From Pseudomonadota bacterium (GTDB lineage Bacteria > Desulfobacterota > Desulfobulbia > Desulfobulbales > Desulfocapsaceae), in assembly GCA_018821785.1 (NCBI GenBank), contig JAHJLI010000110.1:1-32739 (forward strand): a DNA stretch of 32,739 nt. The letters are read 5' to 3'. The first letter of the stretch is position 1; every line of letters starts with the position of its first letter. Made by a program: the position numbers and the translations under genes. This document shows positions 23,582-32,571 of this stretch, piece after piece. The notes beneath the pieces are model-generated. The model was not told where the DNA came from. It worked only from the letters and a program-made list of their open reading frames with translations, and did no database searches.

Positions 23582-25765
23582 ATGACCAGCAAAAAGAAAC
23601 AACTAATAATCGCTACTCCCCCGCTAGCGGATGCAAGCGGCAGCACTCAGGCAGAGGTACCTCGGCTCGGCTCGGTACAGGCCGCCCAGGCGCTTCGTCG
23701 GCGAGCAGAACAAATTTTTCAACAAAAAGCGGCTGAGGTGGCAAAAGACCTGAAGGCCATGACGGGTGAAGAGCTCCAAAAGGTATTACATGAGCTGCAG
23801 GTGCATCAGATTCAGCTTGAAATGCAGAACGAAGAACTACGCCGGGCGCAGGTCGAACTGGACGCCTCACGGGCGCGTTATTTCAATCTCTATGACCTGG
23901 CTCCGGTGGGTTATTGCACGATCAGCGAAAGAGGGTTGATCCTTGAGGCCAATCTGGCCGCAGCCAACCTCTTAGGTGTAGTCCGGGGAGAACTCACCAA
24001 GCGGCCAATCTCAAGGTTTATTTTTAAAGAGGACCAGGATGTCTACTACCTGCTCTGTAAAAGCCTTTTTTTGACTCGAGAACCACAGGCGGGTGAACTC
24101 CGGCTAGTCCGTCAGGACGGCACCTCCTTCTGGGCGCATCTGGAAACCACTGTGGCGCTGACTGATAGCGGGGAAACTGTGAGCCGCCTCATGCTGAGTG
24201 ACATCACCAATCGCAAGCGGGCGGAAGAGGCCCTGCAGGAGAGCCATCGTCTGAACGAGGAGATCCTCGACAGCATTACTGATGCCTTCATCTCCCTCAC
24301 CGACAATATGATCATCCGTTACTTCAACTCGGCAGCCGAACGGATACTTAATCAAAAACGCATCGACGTCATTGGACGAAGGTTGGCCGATGTTTTCCCG
24401 GAGGTAAAGAGGTCAATTTTCGAGAAAAACTATGCCAAAGCTATTCGCACAAATACCCCACTGTCGTTCGAAGCTGAGTTTACCACGGCACCCTACCGGA
24501 ACTGGTATGACGTCCGTGTTTATCCTAACCGAGAGGGAGGGACGATCTATTTTCAGGTAATTACCGAGCGCAAACAGGCGGAAGAGGCAAAAGCCAAACT
24601 CGAGTCAGTTAACCGGCAGGTTCAGAAGGCCGAAAGTCTGGGCCGTATGGCCGGAGCTATTGCTCACCACTTCAACAACAAACTCCAGGTAGTGAAGGGT
24701 TTTCTCGAACTGACTTTAGACGTTCTGCAGCCGGGTGATCCATCCATAGACAGACTGACCGTCGCCATGAAGGCCGCAGATCAGGCAGTGGAGGTGAGCA
24801 GAATGATGCTCACCTATCTCGGTAAGACACTGGAAAAACGAGAGCCGTTGGACCTTTCCGAGATTTGCAGAAAGATCTCTCCAATGGTTCAGGCCGCCAT
24901 GCCGAAAAACTTGGGTTTTAAGACTGACCTAGACTCTCCCGGTCCAACCATTTTGGCTAATGCAAAGGAGATTCAACAGATTCTGATTAACCTTGTAACC
25001 AATGCCTGGGAGGCCGCTGGTGATGATCACGGGGATATTTATTTGACCGCCAAAACGGTCGCCTCTGCGGATATCTCTTCTTCATTCAGGTTTCCGGCCA
25101 ACTGGCAGCCTTGTGGCAACGCTTATGCCTGTCTGGAGGTGCGGGATAATGGCTGCGGCATTGCCGACAAAGACCTCGAAGAGGTATTTTCGCCATTTTT
25201 TTCCACGAAGTTCACTGGTCGCGGTATGGGCCTGCCCGTGGTTCTGGGACTTGCACAGGCACACCAAGGTGCAGTCACGGTAGAGAGCCGGCCGGGCCAG
25301 GGGAGTGTCTTTCGTGTCTTTTTACCGATATCAGAGGAAAAAATTGTCCGGCAGCCACAGAAAAAGACCAAAGCCTCGGTAATTCAAAAGACAGGCAAAG
25401 TGCTTCTGGTTGAGGACGACGCGATAGTTCGGGAAATTACCAGTGTAATGCTGTCGACCATGGGTTTTACCGTACTGAGAGCCCTGGATGGCATCGAAGC
25501 TGTGGAGAAGTTCCGACAGCACAAGGATGAAATTTTGTTCGTGCTGAGTGATGTGGCCATGCCGCGCATGAACGGCTGGGAAACATTGATCGCTTTGCGG
25601 CAAATTGTGCCCGGTATTCCGATGATTTTGGCCAGTGGATACAGCGAGGAGCAGGTAATGGAGAGGGTGCATTCTGAACGTCCCCAGTTCTTTCTGGGGA
25701 AACCCTATGGGTTTAAAGATCTCAGAGATGCGATTAACAGGGCGCTGGCGGATCACGAGAAATAA
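23582..25765 (+). CDS. PAS-PAS hybrid histidine kinase with C-terminal receiver
   Basis: The 727-residue protein has an N-terminal helical region ([20 protein letters not shown]), PAS1 (about 95-209, [16 protein letters not shown]), PAS2 (about 227-330), a HisKA segment, an ATPase domain (about 459-583, INLVTNAWEAAGD, DNGCGIADKD, GRGMGLPVVLG) and a receiver (605-727) with Asp657 in VLSDVAMPRMNG. The phospho-acceptor box reads AIAHHFNNKLQ: His362 is kept, but the next residue, acidic in nearly all relatives, is His363. It starts 31 bases after the CheB/CheR gene and is paralogous to the next gene. It has no membrane helix and no HPt domain. A role downstream of the CheB-CheR-PAS protein is inferred from order only. 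Confidence 0.93.
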   Translation: MTSKKKQLIIATPPLADASGSTQAEVPRLGSVQAAQALRRRAEQIFQQKAAEVAKDLKAMTGEELQKVLHELQVHQIQLEMQNEELRRAQVELDASRARYFNLYDLAPVGYCTISERGLILEANLAAANLLGVVRGELTKRPISRFIFKEDQDVYYLLCKSLFLTREPQAGELRLVRQDGTSFWAHLETTVALTDSGETVSRLMLSDITNRKRAEEALQESHRLNEEILDSITDAFISLTDNMIIRYFNSAAERILNQKRIDVIGRRLADVFPEVKRSIFEKNYAKAIRTNTPLSFEAEFTTAPYRNWYDVRVYPNREGGTIYFQVITERKQAEEAKAKLESVNRQVQKAESLGRMAGAIAHHFNNKLQVVKGFLELTLDVLQPGDPSIDRLTVAMKAADQAVEVSRMMLTYLGKTLEKREPLDLSEICRKISPMVQAAMPKNLGFKTDLDSPGPTILANAKEIQQILINLVTNAWEAAGDDHGDIYLTAKTVASADISSSFRFPANWQPCGNAYACLEVRDNGCGIADKDLEEVFSPFFSTKFTGRGMGLPVVLGLAQAHQGAVTVESRPGQGSVFRVFLPISEEKIVRQPQKKTKASVIQKTGKVLLVEDDAIVREITSVMLSTMGFTVLRALDGIEAVEKFRQHKDEILFVLSDVAMPRMNGWETLIALRQIVPGIPMILASGYSEEQVMERVHSERPQFFLGKPYGFKDLRDAINRALADHEK

Positions 25766-25814
25766 AGAGGACATGGTGCTTTTGCCAAACGAGCAGGTCT
25801 GAGGGCTGAAAAGA

Positions 25815-27587
25815 ATGGAAGACAATATGACAAACAACGATACGCTCTGTGCAGACGAAAGAGAGCTTCGCCGCCGGGCCGAAGAGATAGCCCTTCAAAA
25901 CGCAGCCCAGTTGCCGGAAAACAAGGGGCCCATGTCGGTCGAAGAAACAAGGCTGGTGTTGCACGAGCTGCGGGTACACCAGATTGAGCTCGAAATGCAA
26001 AACGAAGAACTGCGAAGGGCCCAGTTCGAGTTGGACAGTGCCAGGGCGCAGTATTTCGATTTCTATGATCTAGCCCCGGTAGGTTATTGCACAATCAGCA
26101 AGGAGGGGGTGCTGTTGAAGGCCAACCTCACCACCGCCAGACTCCTGGATATTGATAGGAAAACACTGGTCGGACAGACGGTTTATCCCTACATCCACAA
26201 AGAAGACCAGGATCGTTATTACCTGTTCTTCAAAAGCCTTTTGAAAACAGGTGAAGTAACGAGCTGTGAGTTACGCATGGTTAAAAGGGGCGGGGCAATA
26301 TTTTGGGCGCATGTATTGGCAATGACCGTACCTGACCCTTCGGCAAGCTCTGGGCAAGATGCCGGCGGTGCCGGAGTCTGCCGGTTTGTGATAAGCGATG
26401 TCACTGAGTGTAAACAGGCGGAGGATGAGAGGGAAAAACTCGCAGCCCAGCTGCAGCAGGCGCAGAAAATGGAATCGGTGGGCCTTTTGGCGGGTGGCGT
26501 GGCCCATGATTTCAATAATAAGTTGACAATTATTCTCGGCTATACCGAGATGCTCCTGGGCAAGGTGGCGCCGACCGAACCGCTCTTTGCCGACCTGCAG
26601 GAAATTCAACAAGCGGCCAAACACTCTGCCGACCTGACCCGGCAACTTCTGGCCTTTGCCCGAAAACAGGTGGTAACTCCAAAAATCCTTGAGCTCAATG
26701 ACATGGTCGATGGCATGCTCAATATGCTGCGCAGGCTTATCGGTGAGAATATCGATCTTCTCTGGCGTCCGGTATCGGGTTTGTGGCAGGTGAAGATCGA
26801 CCCGTCGCAGATCGACCAGATCCTGGCCAATCTCTGTGTCAATGCCCGGCATGCCATTGCCGGAGTCGGTCGCCTTACCATTCAAACGGCAAACATCGTT
26901 CTCGATTCCGATTATTGTTCCGACCACATCGGCTCTGTGCCTGGCGAATATGTCCACCTGACAGTAAGTGACGACGGCTGCGGCATGAATGAGGAAACCC
27001 TGGCGAGGATTTTCGAGCCGTTCTTCACCACCAAAGCTTTCGGAGAGGGGACCGGCCTAGGCCTGGCAACAGTCTACGGCGCCGTCAAACAAAACAACGG
27101 CTTTATCTATGTCGAGAGTCGGCCGGGGTCGGGCACGACCTTCAATATCTACCTTCCCCGGCATAGGAGCATTACCCTGCAGGTACCGCAGGAGGTTGCA
27201 GCGGAACCCATCGAGGGCGGCCGGGAGACCATCCTGCTGGTCGAGGACGAGGGGGCTATTCTGAAGATGGCCACCATTATGCTGCAAAATCTTGGTTACA
27301 CCGTGCTGGCGACAAACAGCCCGGTGGAGGCCATTCGCCTGGCTAAAGTGCACACCGGTGCGATCTCTCTCCTCATGACCGACGTAGTCATGCCCGAGAT
27401 GAACGGCCGGGATCTGGAGGAACACTTGGCATCCTTCATCCCGCAGCTGAAATGCCTGTTTATGTCGGGGTATACCGCCGATATCATCTCCCGGCAGGGA
27501 AAACTCGATCCGGATCTGCACTTCATTCAGAAACCCTTTTCGGCAAGTGATCTTGCGGCAAAGGTACGCAAAGCGTTGGAAGGGTAA
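25815..27587 (+). CDS. PAS hybrid histidine kinase with C-terminal receiver
   Basis: The 590-residue protein repeats the layout of the upstream kinase with one PAS fewer: helical N terminus ([20 protein letters not shown]), PAS (about 80-200, [16 protein letters not shown]), HisKA with His231 in [14 protein letters not shown], ATPase (about 328-450, [46 protein letters not shown]) and receiver (471-588) with Asp523 in [13 protein letters not shown]. The kinase core is close to that of the kinase at 28691. A 13-residue low-complexity insert ([13 protein letters not shown]) interrupts the end of the PAS domain. Start may be ATG 25815 or 25827; the latter has GGAAG seven bases upstream. Cytoplasmic; the signal is unknown. 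Confidence 0.93.
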   Translation: MEDNMTNNDTLCADERELRRRAEEIALQNAAQLPENKGPMSVEETRLVLHELRVHQIELEMQNEELRRAQFELDSARAQYFDFYDLAPVGYCTISKEGVLLKANLTTARLLDIDRKTLVGQTVYPYIHKEDQDRYYLFFKSLLKTGEVTSCELRMVKRGGAIFWAHVLAMTVPDPSASSGQDAGGAGVCRFVISDVTECKQAEDEREKLAAQLQQAQKMESVGLLAGGVAHDFNNKLTIILGYTEMLLGKVAPTEPLFADLQEIQQAAKHSADLTRQLLAFARKQVVTPKILELNDMVDGMLNMLRRLIGENIDLLWRPVSGLWQVKIDPSQIDQILANLCVNARHAIAGVGRLTIQTANIVLDSDYCSDHIGSVPGEYVHLTVSDDGCGMNEETLARIFEPFFTTKAFGEGTGLGLATVYGAVKQNNGFIYVESRPGSGTTFNIYLPRHRSITLQVPQEVAAEPIEGGRETILLVEDEGAILKMATIMLQNLGYTVLATNSPVEAIRLAKVHTGAISLLMTDVVMPEMNGRDLEEHLASFIPQLKCLFMSGYTADIISRQGKLDPDLHFIQKPFSASDLAAKVRKALEG

Positions 27588-27678
27588 GACCTGGTTGTGG
27601 GGGGAGTATTGCGACCTGACCCTGTGGTGTATTCGGGTTGGTCCGTGACAACGTGATGGATCAAAAAAGGACACAACA

Positions 27679-28581
27679 ATGAACCTGGATAAAGATTCCT
27701 GTGACCGTATAATCGACAACCTGAACGACGGTCTCTACTTTGTCGACACCAACAGGGTTATAACCTACTGGAACAAGGCGGCGGAACGGATCACCGGCTT
27801 TACCGCCGCCGAGGTGGTCGGCAAATCCTGCGCAGACAGAATCCTCACCCATATCGATAGCGAAGGGAAATGTCTTTGTACGGGGCTCTGTCCCCTGGCT
27901 GCGACCATCGCCGATGGCGCGAACCGTGAGGCGGAAATATTCCTGCATCACAAAGATGGGCACCGGGTGCCGGTGCTGGTGCGTATCAGTCTGCTCAGGG
28001 ATCAGGACGGCAAGGTCATCGGTGGTGTAGAGCTGTTCACCGATCTCAGCAATATTCGGGCAAATACTCTGCGTATCCAGGAACTGGAAAAACTCGCCCT
28101 TCTCGATAATCTCACCCAGCTGGCCAATAGAAATTACATCGAAAGAGCGCTCAGGTCGGGATTTCTAGAGCACAAGCGAATGAAAATCCCCTTTGGCCTC
28201 TTCTTTATTGACATAGACCATTTCAAGAAGGTCAACGACACCTACGGTCACGATGGAGGCGATGAAGTGCTGCGCTTTGTCGCCCAGACCTTGAGCGCCA
28301 ACTCAAGGCCTTTTGATCTCTACGGTCGCTGGGGAGGCGAGGAATTTCTCGGGATCATCCGCAATATCAACGCCGATGATCTGGTGCAGTTGGGCGACAG
28401 ACTGCGGGTTTTGATCGAACATGCCTATATTTATCATGATGGCATAAAACTTCAGGCCACGGTATCGATTGGCGCAACTTTAGTGAAGGAGGGTGACACT
28501 GCCAAGAGCCTTATTAAAAGGGCGGACAGCCTGCTCTATGAAAGCAAAAGGGGAGGGAGGAATCGCCTCACTTTTGGTTGA
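27679..28581 (+). CDS. PAS-GGDEF diguanylate cyclase
   Basis: The 300-residue protein has a PAS domain (about 5-125, DGLYFVDTNRVITYWNKAAE, ITGFTAAEVVGKSC) and a GGDEF domain (about 138-300). The active-site motif is GGEEF (219-223), and the inhibitory site RPFD (210-213) is exactly five residues upstream, so product feedback is expected. FFIDIDHFKKVNDTYGHDGG provides the metal- and GTP-binding part. It makes cyclic di-GMP from two GTP. The PAS has cysteines 51, 65, 67 and 71, a pattern also seen in two kinases of this island. AAAGGA lies about eight bases before the ATG. It is the likely second-messenger output of the neighbouring hybrid kinases. Residues 229-274 are encoded a second time at the window end. 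Confidence 0.95.
   Translation: MNLDKDSCDRIIDNLNDGLYFVDTNRVITYWNKAAERITGFTAAEVVGKSCADRILTHIDSEGKCLCTGLCPLAATIADGANREAEIFLHHKDGHRVPVLVRISLLRDQDGKVIGGVELFTDLSNIRANTLRIQELEKLALLDNLTQLANRNYIERALRSGFLEHKRMKIPFGLFFIDIDHFKKVNDTYGHDGGDEVLRFVAQTLSANSRPFDLYGRWGGEEFLGIIRNINADDLVQLGDRLRVLIEHAYIYHDGIKLQATVSIGATLVKEGDTAKSLIKRADSLLYESKRGGRNRLTFG
28363..28500 (+). repeat. Source copy of a 138-base direct repeat
   Basis: Codes for residues 229-274 of the diguanylate cyclase, just after GGEEF. It is identical to 32602-32739 except one base (G at 28400, A at 32639). The offset is 4239 bases. Confidence 0.95.
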
Positions 28582-28690
28582 TAGAAACGTTTCGACAATA
28601 TTACCGAAGAGGGAACTCTTATGATAAACTGGAGTACACCAAGCTGTTGCTACTTTTAGATAGTGTTGGCTCACAGGAGACATTTGAAAT

Positions 28691-31600
28691 ATGAGCGAAT
28701 CCATAGGGGTGAATGAAATTCTTATTGTCGATGACACAACAGCCAATCTGCAATTGCTCTATGAAATTCTCGACAGTGCCGGCTACACAGTTCGTCCGGC
28801 CAGTGATGGCCAGACTGCATTGCGAAGCGCCAAGGCTAAAGCGCCAGGGATTATTCTGCTGGAAATCAAAATGGACGGCATGGATGGCTTCGAAGTATGT
28901 CGGCAGCTTAAAGCGGATCCGAAAACCTGTTCCATCCCAATTATTTTTATCAGTGTTTTAGGTGAGGAACATGAAAAGATCAAAGGCTTCCAAGCCGGTG
29001 CCGTAGACTTTATCACCAAGCCGTTTTATGCCGAAGAAGTACTTGCACGAGTAAAAACGCATCTTTCCATCCAGCAATTGCAAATGGATCTGAAAGACCA
29101 AAGCTCGCAACTTTTGCTGGAAATACAGGAACACGAGCGTACCGAAAAAGCCCTGTTTGCCGAAAAGGAACGATTGGCAGTTACCCTTCGCAGTATAGGT
29201 GACGCCGTTATAACGACTGATATACATGGAAATGTCGCCTATCTTAATCCGGTTGCCGAGCAGCTCACTGGCTGGCAACAGGACGAGGCATCCGGAAAGC
29301 CACTCCCCGAGGTGTTTCAAATCATTAATGAACAGACACGCGAGGTATGTCCTGACCCGGTGGAAAATGTCTTACAAACCGGTTCGGTTGTAGGGCTTGC
29401 CAATCATACGGTGCTGATTGCCCGTGACGGAACGGAGTATCCCATTGCCGACAGCGGCGCGCCCATCCGTAACGACCATGGCGAGATTCTCGGAGTGGTC
29501 ATGGTCTTTCGCGACAAGACAAAAGAACATGCGGACCAGCAATCAATTGAACGTCAACAACAATTGCTCACATCTATTGCCCAGGGACAGGCGCATTTTA
29601 TTGCCGCCGACACTGCTGCGAAGGTGTTCGACCAGATTCTCGAAAATTTGCTGGCCATTACCGACAGCCAATACGGCTTTATCGGGGAAGTTCTGTATTC
29701 TTCTGAGGATCAGCCCTACCTCAAGACCCATAGCGTGACCAATATTGCCTGGAACGAAGAAACACGAAATTTTTACGACCAAAATGCCCCTGAGGGGCTG
29801 GAATTCCGAAATCTCCAAACCCTTTTCGGGGCAGCGCTTATCTCCGGCGAACCAATTATCGCCAACGATCCACTGAACGATTCGAGAAGGGGCGGCTTGC
29901 CCGATGGCCACCCATCTTTACAGGCTTTTCTCGGCATTCCTCTCCATTTGGGCGGTCGGATGTTGGCCATGGTGGGTCTGGCCAATCGCCCCGGCGGCTA
30001 CGACCAGGAACTGCTCGATTTCCTGAAGCCGTTTTTGGTCAGCGTTGCTCAGCTTGCCGAGGCCTTTCGTCATCGATCCGAAGCGAAGCGAACCAATGAG
30101 ATACTCAAAGAAAATGAAATCCGCTATAGAACAATCTTCGATAATTCCTGTGAGGGTATCATTCTGCAAGATGCGTCGGGCAAAATAATAACCTGGAACA
30201 AGGCCGCCGAACGAGTATTCGGCATTAGCGAAGAAGAGGTTGCAAGCCATACCTCCACCAGCCGCGAGTGGAACACGATGAGGGAAGATGGCTCTGCCTT
30301 CCCAGGTTCGGAGCATCCTTCAATGGTGACCCTTGCTACTGGAAAGCCGTGTAACAATGTGGTCATGGGCGTGAAGAACGCCTCGGGGGCAATTGCCTGG
30401 ATAAGTATCAATACCAATCCTTTGTTTACCGAGGACATGGCCATGCCTTCCGGCGTGGTTATTACTTTTTCAGATATCACCGAACTGAAGCAGGCGGAGA
30501 TGTCGGCGTTCGACGCGGCAAAGGACTGGCAGTTCACCTTTGATGCCATCAGCAGTGCCATCTGGATTTTGGATAGCCGCCAGCGGATAGTGCGGGCCAA
30601 TAAGGCTGCAGAGCAACTCTGCCGTCGAGCGGATGGCCAAATGCTCGGCCAACAGTGTTGGACACTTGCCCATGGTACAGACTGCCCGATCGACGGATGC
30701 CCGCTTCTGAGAGCAAAAGAAAGCCTGCTCCGTGAAACCATGGATCTGCAACTTGGGGAGGGGTGGTTCGAAGTGGCTGTGGACCCAATTTTTGACTCGA
30801 CGGGCCGGTTTTCCGGCGCGGTCCACATTATCAGTGACATCTCCGAGCGCAAACAGGCGGAAGAGTCCCTACGGGAGAGCGAGGATAAATTTAAACACAT
30901 CTTTGATTATTCCGCAGCCGGCAAATCAATCACCAGACCTACCGGTGAGATCGAAGTCAATCATGCCTTATGTGAAATGCTGGGGTATTCAAAGGTGGAG
31001 CTTAGCGACTGCAAGTGGCAGGATATTACCTATCTTGATGACATTGAATTTACCGAGAATGAAGTTCAGTCTTTGCTTTCCGGGGTGAAGACTGCAACGC
31101 GTTTTACTAAAAGATATCTGCATAAGAATGGCGCGATTGTCTGGGCCGACGTAAGCACATCGTTGCGCAGAGATAAAGACGGTAAACCGCAATATTTCAT
31201 CACCACGATAAATGACATCACAGAACAAAAAATATTGGAAAACCAAGCGGCCACCCTCCAGGCCCAGCTGCAGCAGGCGCAGAAGATGGAATCGGTAGGC
31301 AGGCTTGCCGGTGGCGTGGCTCACGATTTCAACAACCTGCTGAGCATCATCCTCGGCTACGGGGAGATGATTCAAGCAAAAACCAAGTCAGGGGAGGATC
31401 TGCATGAATGTGCCCGGGAAATCATCGATGCCGGTGTCCGTTCCGCAAACATCACCCGGCAACTTTTGGCCTTTGCCAGAAAACAAACCATCGCCCCTGT
31501 GGTCCTCGACCTGAATGAAGCCGTGAAAGACACGGCCAAGATGCTACGCCGGTTGATTGGTGAAGATATCGACCTGACTTGGTTGCCCAAAAACGGACTA

Positions 31601-32404
31601 TGGCCGGTGCTGATCGATCCGGCACAGCTTGACCAGCTTCTCGCCAACCTCTGCGTTAACGCCCGGGATGCCATCAAAGGAGTGGGGAGAGTCACCATTG
31701 AAACCGACATGGCAATTTTAGATGCCGCCTATTGCGCCGACCACCCTGGCTCTATTGCAGGGGAATATGTTGTCCTGACTGTTAGTGACGACGGCTGCGG
31801 CATGGATAGCGATACTGTCGGCAAGATATTCGAACCCTTCTTTACCACCAAGGCGATCGGGCAGGGGACGGGTCTTGGCCTGGCAATGGTCTACGGCATC
31901 GTGAAACAAAACGGCGGCTTCATCAACGTTTACAGCGAACCGGGCAAAGGGACAACCTTTAAAATTTACCTTGCTCGCCATGACGACCCGGCATTTGAGG
32001 CCGAAAAGAAAAACCAGGTTGGCACTCCTTACGGACAAGGGCAAACCATCCTCATCGTCGAAGACGAGATATCCATCCTGAAACTTGCCAAGAGGATGTT
32101 GGAAGACCTTGGCTATAAAGTTTTTACTGCGGCAATGCCTGGCCAGGCATTGCGTCTGGCCGAAGACCACCCCGGCACAATTGACCTGCTGCTTACCGAC
32201 GTGGTCATGCCGGAGATGGACGGCAAGGAGCTGGCGCAAAAGCTGACCAAGCTCCGTCCAGGATTGAAGATCGTTTTTATGTCGGGTTACACGGCGAATG
32301 CTATTGCCCACCATGGTATCCTCGAAAAGGGAACCTTTTTCATCCAGAAACCGTTCACCCGAGCGAGCATGGCCCTTAAGGTCAAGGAGGCGCTTGAGAT
32401 ATGA
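28691..32404 (+). CDS. REC-PAS-GAF-PAS3-kinase-REC hybrid sensor
   Basis: The 1237-residue protein has a receiver (1-125), coiled linker, PAS1 (160-275), GAF (287-466), PAS2 (476-601), PAS3 (612-723), PAS4 (731-846), HisKA with His878 in [14 protein letters not shown], ATPase (975-1096) and a second receiver (1118-1237) with Asp1170 in [13 protein letters not shown]. In the first receiver the phospho-acceptor is Glu58 ([16 protein letters not shown]), while the acidic pair Asp14-Asp15 and Lys in ITKPFY are kept, so it cannot be phosphorylated normally and may mimic the active state. PAS3 has Cys656, 665 and 670 in the pattern shared with two other proteins here. No membrane helix; the protein probably reads several cytoplasmic signals. 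No HPt partner is visible. Confidence 0.94.
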   Translation: MSESIGVNEILIVDDTTANLQLLYEILDSAGYTVRPASDGQTALRSAKAKAPGIILLEIKMDGMDGFEVCRQLKADPKTCSIPIIFISVLGEEHEKIKGFQAGAVDFITKPFYAEEVLARVKTHLSIQQLQMDLKDQSSQLLLEIQEHERTEKALFAEKERLAVTLRSIGDAVITTDIHGNVAYLNPVAEQLTGWQQDEASGKPLPEVFQIINEQTREVCPDPVENVLQTGSVVGLANHTVLIARDGTEYPIADSGAPIRNDHGEILGVVMVFRDKTKEHADQQSIERQQQLLTSIAQGQAHFIAADTAAKVFDQILENLLAITDSQYGFIGEVLYSSEDQPYLKTHSVTNIAWNEETRNFYDQNAPEGLEFRNLQTLFGAALISGEPIIANDPLNDSRRGGLPDGHPSLQAFLGIPLHLGGRMLAMVGLANRPGGYDQELLDFLKPFLVSVAQLAEAFRHRSEAKRTNEILKENEIRYRTIFDNSCEGIILQDASGKIITWNKAAERVFGISEEEVASHTSTSREWNTMREDGSAFPGSEHPSMVTLATGKPCNNVVMGVKNASGAIAWISINTNPLFTEDMAMPSGVVITFSDITELKQAEMSAFDAAKDWQFTFDAISSAIWILDSRQRIVRANKAAEQLCRRADGQMLGQQCWTLAHGTDCPIDGCPLLRAKESLLRETMDLQLGEGWFEVAVDPIFDSTGRFSGAVHIISDISERKQAEESLRESEDKFKHIFDYSAAGKSITRPTGEIEVNHALCEMLGYSKVELSDCKWQDITYLDDIEFTENEVQSLLSGVKTATRFTKRYLHKNGAIVWADVSTSLRRDKDGKPQYFITTINDITEQKILENQAATLQAQLQQAQKMESVGRLAGGVAHDFNNLLSIILGYGEMIQAKTKSGEDLHECAREIIDAGVRSANITRQLLAFARKQTIAPVVLDLNEAVKDTAKMLRRLIGEDIDLTWLPKNGLWPVLIDPAQLDQLLANLCVNARDAIKGVGRVTIETDMAILDAAYCADHPGSIAGEYVVLTVSDDGCGMDSDTVGKIFEPFFTTKAIGQGTGLGLAMVYGIVKQNGGFINVYSEPGKGTTFKIYLARHDDPAFEAEKKNQVGTPYGQGQTILIVEDEISILKLAKRMLEDLGYKVFTAAMPGQALRLAEDHPGTIDLLLTDVVMPEMDGKELAQKLTKLRPGLKIVFMSGYTANAIAHHGILEKGTFFIQKPFTRASMALKVKEALEI

Positions 32405-32523
32405 TTTGCCGCCAGCGGCCAAAGATGACAGCCCACGGCAACTTGATGTTGAAGCGCTGGGCCGGAGTGGGAAAGAATACAAGATTTCAGCGTATCAACT
32501 CGAAGGAATTACCACATTTTCAC

Positions 32524-32558
32524 AGCCTGATAATCACTTGGAAAGTGATTATCAGGCT
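32524..32558. terminator. Perfect 16-bp hairpin after the large hybrid kinase
   Basis: Arms AGCCTGATAATCACTT and AAGTGATTATCAGGCT are perfect complements around the three-base loop GGA. It lies 120 bases after the stop of the kinase gene. No T-tract follows on the plus strand, so termination may be Rho-dependent or the hairpin may protect the 3' end; it also stands 43 bases before the start of the duplicated GGDEF fragment. Confidence 0.6.
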
Positions 32559-32571
32559 TAAGGTTGACACA

